From: Deltaproteobacteria bacterium | Lineage (GTDB): Bacteria > Myxococcota_A > Polyangia > JAAYKL01 | Reading direction: 5' to 3' | Length of the DNA stretch: 49,193 nt | Assembly (NCBI GenBank): GCA_016935665.1 | Contig: JAFGQN010000025.1 | Location: 1 to 49,193, forward strand | Shown here: in pieces, positions 44,544 to 49,193 of the stretch | Layout: each line of letters starts with the position of its first letter | Position numbering within the stretch: the stretch's first letter is position 1 | Notes under the pieces: generated by a model | What the model saw: only the letters and a program-made list of their open reading frames with translations | What the model was told of the DNA's origin: nothing | Databases searched by the model: none | Made by a program: the position numbers and the translations under genes

Positions 44544-45041
44544 TCAGCGTGTCCGGCTGGCCAGCGAAATAATTTTTTTGTTGATGATGACCACATGCTC
44601 CTGTTCCTCCATGATGACCTTTTTCAGCTTATCTCTGCCGAAATCCGATGGCATATTGTCAAAAATTCCCTGAAAAAAGGCAATGGATGCAAATTCCGCA
44701 TTCAGCGCCTCTCGCAGCACATCTCTGGCGGTGGCCTCCGGTCCAAAAATCTTCTCCGGGTGCACGCCGGACACAAATACGTGATTTCCAGCGATGGCCT
44801 TCAGATAGGATGCTGCAGTACCGTCCGGATCCGTCAGGAAATCGTTGAATTCCCTGGAGTGAGATTTCATATCCTCAAATACGGCCTCGTGACCGTCTTC
44901 CATATCCGCCAGCTGCAACAGCAATTCGCGGGCGCTGTGCAACTCCACCAGTTCGGCTGCCGCCCGATAGAATTTGCAACCATTTCGCTCTATCTGGCAC
45001 GCGATTTCCAGCACTTCCTCCGCATTGAATTGGCTCGTCAT
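44544..45041 (-). CDS. Ferritin-like diiron protein (rubrerythrin-related)
   Basis: 165 residues from the ATG at 45041, with GGGAG 6 nt upstream; the longer frame adds unlikely sequence. Four helices carry the diiron ligand pattern: EIACQIERNGCKFY, LADMEDGHEAVFEDM, ALNAEFASIAFFQG and IMEEQEHVVIINKKI, that is, two E...ExxH-type pairs. There is no C-terminal rubredoxin domain as in classical rubrerythrin; a stand-alone rubredoxin is encoded next to it and may supply the electrons. Likely role: peroxide reduction or iron handling. Confidence 0.88.
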   Translation of the reverse strand: MTSQFNAEEVLEIACQIERNGCKFYRAAAELVELHSARELLLQLADMEDGHEAVFEDMKSHSREFNDFLTDPDGTAASYLKAIAGNHVFVSGVHPEKIFGPEATARDVLREALNAEFASIAFFQGIFDNMPSDFGRDKLKKVIMEEQEHVVIINKKIISLASRTR

Positions 45042-45313
45042 GTTTACTCCCTGATAAATATCGCGGGTCATTTCTGTATTCGGGTTTGTCACTGTTTATC
45101 ACCTGTCTTAGCCATTGTCGAATGCTTTTGCCACTTAACAATGACGGTACACGGCATATCGCACCACTTGTTTTATGGAACGCCCCGCGCAAAGGAAACC
45201 GCAACGGATTTCGTTATTCCTGCTCGTGATGTCATCATATCAGCAACGGATGGATTGCATAAAAAATCATAAACTATAGGTTTACCTTTCGCTGGATTCC
45301 AGGTCATCAGCTA

Positions 45314-45880
45314 ATGGAACACAGAAAAGGAGGCATTTTGCAAATCGGTGCGGAAATGGTGGCGCAGTTAAGACAGGGAAACAGCGACACACGTCAGCGA
45401 TTCTGGGAAGAGTCGTTTGATGCAGTACTGGCTATCTGTTCACGTATTCTGGGGTCGGGACCCCAGTCCATTGATGTCACCACGGATTTGCTGAATGACT
45501 TCTTGTTTCATTATGTACAGAATCTTAAAAATCCGCATGGCGCATGGTCATATCTCAAGTTAATGGCCATTCGACGCGCCGTGCGAGAGAGGCAGCGAAT
45601 GATGACCGGTGAACCTTTTGATGATCAACAGATGGACTATCCCGGAGGGGAGATGGATGACGTCGAGACAACCGTTTTGCTCCCAAAGTTGAATCAGTGT
45701 CTGGCGTTGCTCACCCCTAAAGCGCAGAGTACAGTGCGGCTGAAGTATCGACAGGGAATGTCTAACGAACAGATTGGTCATGTGGTGGGAGGCTCCAAAC
45801 AGTACATCGGCAGACTGTTGACCCAGAGTCTGGCCGCACTTCGCGAGTGTCTGCAGCGAAAGGCGGTGGCCAATGGATAA
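45314..45880 (+). CDS. ECF-type RNA polymerase sigma factor
   Basis: 188 residues if the ATG at 45314 is used. A strong AAAGGAGG at 45326-45333 is placed for the TTG at 45338 (4-nt spacer), so the true start may be there. Region 2 spans about residues 25-95 (FDAVLAICSRILG...LLNDFLFHYVQNL...WSYLKLMAIRRAVRERQ). Region 4 spans about 125-180 (LLPKLNQCLALLTPKAQSTVRLKYRQGMSNEQIGHVVGGSKQYIGRLLTQSLAALRECL). The region 3 linker is short, as in ECF factors. It overlaps the next gene, an anti-sigma factor, by 8 nt. It should direct polymerase to this operon and others when released. Confidence 0.88.
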   Translation: MEHRKGGILQIGAEMVAQLRQGNSDTRQRFWEESFDAVLAICSRILGSGPQSIDVTTDLLNDFLFHYVQNLKNPHGAWSYLKLMAIRRAVRERQRMMTGEPFDDQQMDYPGGEMDDVETTVLLPKLNQCLALLTPKAQSTVRLKYRQGMSNEQIGHVVGGSKQYIGRLLTQSLAALRECLQRKAVANG

Positions 45881-46724
45881 AAAAACACCCATTGCAAAGC
45901 TCCCGGTATCCCGGGTCGAAGATCTGTTGCGTCAGCGTCCGTTTTACGACATGGCAGACGATTGTCCCCATACCGAGGAAATAGCCAATGCCCTGGCGGA
46001 TGGCACAACGCCGGCAGAGCTTGAAAAGCGCTTTCCCCATGTGCAGCAGTGCGATATTTGCAAAGCGTCCATTCATCTTTTTAACCAAATGGCCAATGAA
46101 ATTGGCAGCCCCGAACAAAAACCGGCGCCACGGCCGGCTAAGAATGTGATTTCGCTGTCGAAGCGGACGCGAGTATCCCGGCGGACGGTGTTTGTTTTTT
46201 CAATGGCAGCGGTGCTGCTGGCGGGGCTGGCGGCAGGCGTTGGATTCGTGATATGGCAATCGCAGCAGACACAGTCACAGCCGGACACGCTGGTTCCCAA
46301 AGGGGCATCCTATGATTTGGAAATCGCAGTGAGTCGAAACGGTTTGGGATTTCCTTTGAGAGAGGGCGAAATGGTGGAAACCGGCGATCGCCTGGGCTTC
46401 TTTTACAGTGCATCCGAAGGGTCGCATATGGCGCTGTTTCACGTGGATGGACAGCGGCAGATGACGGTACTGTACCCCGTAGAAGGCAAACGGACGGCGT
46501 TTGTTCAAAAAGGGGAACGGATTCGCATTCGGGACGGTGCGCTGGTGACGCCATCCACCACTTGTGAGTGGATTGTGGCGCTGTTCACTCCCAAAGAGAC
46601 GTCGCTTTCACGCCTTATAAGTCATTTGCGACGAAATGTGCGTGTTGGAGAGAATTGCAACTTAAAGATTACGGATATGGACACCGCCAGAATAAAAGTA
46701 CAGCAGATACGAAAAATAGAATGA
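45873..46724 (+). CDS. Membrane anti-sigma factor with ZAS-like zinc site and DUF4384-like sensor domain
   Basis: 283 residues. The cytoplasmic N-terminus holds Hx3Cx2C (H56, C60, C63 in FPHVQQCDIC) plus an upstream CPH (C31-H33), the zinc-binding anti-sigma pattern. One membrane helix follows at about 104-126 (FVFSMAAVLLAGLAAGVGFVIW). The C-terminal domain outside the membrane (PLREGEMVETGDRLGFFYSASEGSHMALFHVDGQRQMTVLYP) resembles DUF4384, often found with caspase-fold proteins. Its start overlaps the sigma gene end, a standard coupled pair. Redox-active Cys ligands would allow signal release by thiol oxidation, or the protein could be cleaved by RseP. Confidence 0.85.
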   Translation: MDKKTPIAKLPVSRVEDLLRQRPFYDMADDCPHTEEIANALADGTTPAELEKRFPHVQQCDICKASIHLFNQMANEIGSPEQKPAPRPAKNVISLSKRTRVSRRTVFVFSMAAVLLAGLAAGVGFVIWQSQQTQSQPDTLVPKGASYDLEIAVSRNGLGFPLREGEMVETGDRLGFFYSASEGSHMALFHVDGQRQMTVLYPVEGKRTAFVQKGERIRIRDGALVTPSTTCEWIVALFTPKETSLSRLISHLRRNVRVGENCNLKITDMDTARIKVQQIRKIE

Positions 46725-46732
46725 GGGATTGA

Positions 46733-48361
46733 ATGAAAAAAGCGCTGTTCGCAGCCATGACGTTACTGATATTGACCACCAGCACGAGCGCTTCGCAGGC
46801 GGCCACGATGCGGTATGCGCTGATTATTGGCAACAATTCGGGCCTCGATGGCGATGGGAACACACCGTTTGCCCCGTTGAGGTACGCAGAAAAAGAAGCC
46901 AAAAGGCTCAAAAAGAAGCTGGTGGGACTGTCCAATTTTGCGGCGGATTCCAAACGCACGCTCCTGTTGACTGCGGCAACGCGCCAGGATGTGCGCAACG
47001 CGGTAAACCGGCTGGCGAGGCAAAAGAAAAACGACGAGCAGATGCTGGGCGAAGTGGAGTCCATTTTTCTGTTTTACTTTACGGGGCATGGCCTGCAGGG
47101 GAGGCTGCTGCTGAACGACGGACCGCTCTATTCCAGTGAAATCGGAAACATGTTCGAACGGGTGGATGCGGATTTCGCAGTGGGCGTGTTTGATGCCTGT
47201 CACAGCGGATCGCTCTCTCCCAAAGGGGTGGTGTCCACGCCAGGGTTCAACATGTTCAATGAGATGCCCAAAGAGGTGTTGAATGCCCGGGGACGAGTCT
47301 GGTACGTGTCCAGTTCGGCGCAACAAATGAGTTACGAGGATACCCAAATCGGTGGCGTGTTTACCCATTTTTTCATCAAGGCACTCACCGATGCACCGCG
47401 CAACGGGCCAGGGATTACCCTTGAGAGCATTTGGAACTTTGCCAGGGAAAAAACCGTACAGTTTACCCGAAAGCAAAATCGCACGCAGGAGCCTCAGCAA
47501 TACATATCCGAACTGAAATCCAGTGCGCCGGTGTATTTTTCCTTCCCCCTCAAACGCACCGCCACATTGCGCATGTCAAGGGAGTTGCGCGGCCGATATG
47601 CGTTGTCGTATGCGCAGGGACAGCTCACTGAAATCATAGACAAAAAATCGGGAGTCGCCAAGTCTGTGGCGCTGTATTCGGGTAAAGTGACACTGAGTTA
47701 TATTCAGGGAGAAACCGTCACGCTGGTCAAAACGTTTCATGTGGAAGATGGCGGGGATTTGATTTTAAGGAGCCAGTCGGACCTGGAAGCCGCTGTCCCC
47801 CTGGCATATCAGAGTGAAACGCTTTGGGCCAAAGGGACCGATGATTTGCAGATGCTGGAGTTGCGCCGGAAAACCGGCGGCACCTCCATGCTTCTTGGTG
47901 GATCATATGGATACAGCTTTGCCGCTGATGGGCTGCTGACCAATGGTCACATAGTATCAATGCCGATTCGCCTGGATTTCAAACGCCTGTATCTGGCCAG
48001 CAAAGTGGGTTGGGTGGGGGAGGATCGCGATACGGGTGTTTGGGGGTACGATGCCGACAGTGTGGTGATGAGTGTGGAAGGGGGACCGGCCTTCGACATC
48101 TATTCCAATCGCATCACCGTGGGGCCGGACTTTGAATACATGCATTTGTGGCAGGAATTCAACGATGAAACCCGGCAGCAGTCCGACGCGTTCAGCCTGG
48201 GCGCAAAGGCCACGTGGCTGTTTCACAAGGATCGCCGGTTCAACGCTTCGTTCTTTGTACGGGCCGGGGAAGTGTACGCCAAGGCCGCCGCCGCTTCCAA
48301 TGACTATTTCTGGGGATTCTGCATGAATGCGGGTCTGACTCTTTTTGTACGGCTGATATGA
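46733..48361 (+). CDS. Secreted caspase-fold (C14) protein with barrel-like C-terminal half
   Basis: 542 residues with a signal peptide (MKKALFAAMTLLILTTSTSASQA). Residues about 25-260 are a caspase/metacaspase p20-type domain: YALIIGNN, catalytic His in FYFTGHG (H119) and catalytic Cys in VGVFDACHSGS (C156), then VSSSAQQMSYED and GVFTHFFIKAL. Both active-site residues are intact. The C-terminal 250 residues alternate like beta-strands (RLYLASKVGW, VVMSVEGGPAFDIYSNRITVGPDFEYMHLW) and end GLTLFVRLI, suggestive of an outer-membrane barrel. The protein would then be a protease in the envelope rather than the cytosol. Third gene of the sigma operon, 8 nt after the anti-sigma gene. Confidence 0.85.
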   Translation: MKKALFAAMTLLILTTSTSASQAATMRYALIIGNNSGLDGDGNTPFAPLRYAEKEAKRLKKKLVGLSNFAADSKRTLLLTAATRQDVRNAVNRLARQKKNDEQMLGEVESIFLFYFTGHGLQGRLLLNDGPLYSSEIGNMFERVDADFAVGVFDACHSGSLSPKGVVSTPGFNMFNEMPKEVLNARGRVWYVSSSAQQMSYEDTQIGGVFTHFFIKALTDAPRNGPGITLESIWNFAREKTVQFTRKQNRTQEPQQYISELKSSAPVYFSFPLKRTATLRMSRELRGRYALSYAQGQLTEIIDKKSGVAKSVALYSGKVTLSYIQGETVTLVKTFHVEDGGDLILRSQSDLEAAVPLAYQSETLWAKGTDDLQMLELRRKTGGTSMLLGGSYGYSFAADGLLTNGHIVSMPIRLDFKRLYLASKVGWVGEDRDTGVWGYDADSVVMSVEGGPAFDIYSNRITVGPDFEYMHLWQEFNDETRQQSDAFSLGAKATWLFHKDRRFNASFFVRAGEVYAKAAAASNDYFWGFCMNAGLTLFVRLI

Positions 48362-49164
48362 CACAGGTGAAAATATCAAAAGTGTCCGCAAAGTGCACAA
48401 AGGAACGTTTAATTGGCCCGATTTCGCCACTGTTTTTGTTGCTGGCCTCAATGACCTGGGGCTGCATCGAGGATGTCAACGGAATCGCCTGCGTGCTGCA
48501 CTCGGACTGCGCAAGCCAGGAATGCAGAAACGGGGTGTGCGTGGGAGATCCTCTGCCGTCTTCTGAAGAAACAGAAAAAGACAGCGATTCCTCTTCCGAA
48601 TCGGTAGAAGGAACAGACGACACGGATACCTATCCCCCCCTGACGGATACCTATCCCCCCCTGGAGGGAGTCGATATTTTGTTTGTGGTGGATAACAGCA
48701 ACTCCATGGCCGAGGAACAGCAAATGTTGTCCACGGCCCTTTACAATCTGATGAATGTGCTCAGCCTCACCCAGGAGATGGGGCAACTGGATATGCACCT
48801 GGGGGTGACCACCACGGATATGGGCGTCGCCTATGGCGAGAATTATTTTCAGGGGAGTTCAACGGAGATGCTGTTTTCCAATGACCGCGTCAGATGCTAC
48901 GGCCGCGGGACGGACGGGGCACTGCTGACCGAATATCTCAGCAAGGATATTTATTTTACCGTATCGGTAAGCGATGAGGAAATTGAATGCTACGATGGGC
49001 GTTCCAATTGCCCAATCGATTGGGTATGCACCAACATGGACAGCGTCAGTGGAAAAGGGGTATGTACACCGCTTTACAAGGACAGGCAAGCCATCGTGGG
49101 ATGTCCGCAGGGGGATCGCAATGTCGTCCGATGTATTTTCGCTGATCATTTAGAGATTCTTTGA
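48358..49164 (+). CDS. VWA-domain lipoprotein, possibly truncated
   Basis: 268 residues. Its ATG overlaps the stop codon of the caspase gene (ATGA). A long N-region is followed by a lipoprotein-type signal (FLLLASMTWGC), a Cys-rich segment (CVLHSDCASQECRNGVC, DKK/EB-like), an acidic Ser/Glu linker with a TDTYPPL repeat, then a von Willebrand A domain beginning VDILFVVDNSNSM with an intact MIDAS start (D-x-S-x-S). GVTTTDMG fits the next strand. The frame closes at 49162 soon after CIFADHLEIL, shorter than related lipoproteins I recall, so a frameshift or a truncated copy is possible. The window ends 29 nt later. Confidence 0.75.
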   Translation: MTQVKISKVSAKCTKERLIGPISPLFLLLASMTWGCIEDVNGIACVLHSDCASQECRNGVCVGDPLPSSEETEKDSDSSSESVEGTDDTDTYPPLTDTYPPLEGVDILFVVDNSNSMAEEQQMLSTALYNLMNVLSLTQEMGQLDMHLGVTTTDMGVAYGENYFQGSSTEMLFSNDRVRCYGRGTDGALLTEYLSKDIYFTVSVSDEEIECYDGRSNCPIDWVCTNMDSVSGKGVCTPLYKDRQAIVGCPQGDRNVVRCIFADHLEIL

Positions 49165-49193
49165 CATGGCGCTTCGAATGTGATCGATACTGT

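Overview
The window looks like chromosome from a Gram-negative, free-living member of the Myxococcota or a related former-Deltaproteobacteria lineage. The reasons are: many predicted lipoproteins with Asp/Thr/Ser-rich linkers; MopE-type metal-binding and RCC1 motifs; a TIGR04551-like outer-membrane protein; a DUF4388 regulator; a VWA lipoprotein; and a caspase-fold protein under an ECF-type sigma/anti-sigma pair. I see no rRNA, tRNA, CRISPR array, insertion sequence or prophage. I assign 39 protein genes, including one rubredoxin too short for most ORF callers, and one probable gene remnant. Where a Shine-Dalgarno sequence and a signal peptide or lipobox agree on an internal start, I moved the start there.

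Layout. 1-8.5 kb is a minus-strand envelope/surface block: an RCC1/MopE lipoprotein, a Cys-rich lipoprotein, a degenerate M1-peptidase/Omp85-like barrel fusion, a GH5 endoglucanase lipoprotein and a small Cys-rich lipoprotein. At 8.6-11.8 kb a lipoprotein-gene remnant is followed by a TetR regulator divergent from a TPR-POTRA-like-barrel outer-membrane protein, with a tandem, partly palindromic operator candidate between them. At 12-13.2 kb is a beta-propeller lipoprotein. At 13.3-17.9 kb a DUF4175-like coiled-coil membrane protein is coupled to a gluzincin-type peptidase with TPRs. At 18-21.7 kb are a ParA/MinD-like + J-like + RodZ-type HTH fusion and an HD-GYP protein with a degenerate receiver.

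21.7-28.2 kb is a compact minus-strand run: homocysteine methyltransferase/MTHFR, glycosyltransferase, zinc-ribbon protein, ROK kinase, HEAT-repeat lipoprotein and methyltransferase. At 28.4-31.6 kb a TIGR04551-like barrel is paired with an Lnb/DUF4105 membrane protein that may N-acylate lipoproteins. At 31.7-33.9 kb a beta-helix lipoprotein is convergent with a small barrel protein. 34.2-38.9 kb holds conserved genes: ExbB/TolQ, ExbD/TolR, a small membrane protein, RseP and EttA. 38.9-39.5 kb holds a 9-bp minisatellite, a roughly 100-nt nested hairpin and an orphan Nif11-type leader peptide gene. 39.7-44.3 kb is signalling: a GAF/GGDEF cyclase coupled to a lipoprotein, and a hybrid histidine kinase. 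44.3-45.0 kb carries a rubredoxin and a ferritin-like diiron protein. 45.3-49.2 kb is a tight four-gene unit: sigma factor, ZAS-type anti-sigma factor, secreted caspase-fold/barrel protein and VWA lipoprotein.

The best candidates for new biology are the sigma/anti-sigma/caspase-barrel/VWA operon, the orphan Nif11 precursor with the structured element beside it, and the fusion proteins (dead M1 protease-Omp85, TPR-POTRA-barrel, ParA-J-HTH, and HD-GYP with a D-to-E receiver). All functional calls come from reading the sequence. No database search was run.
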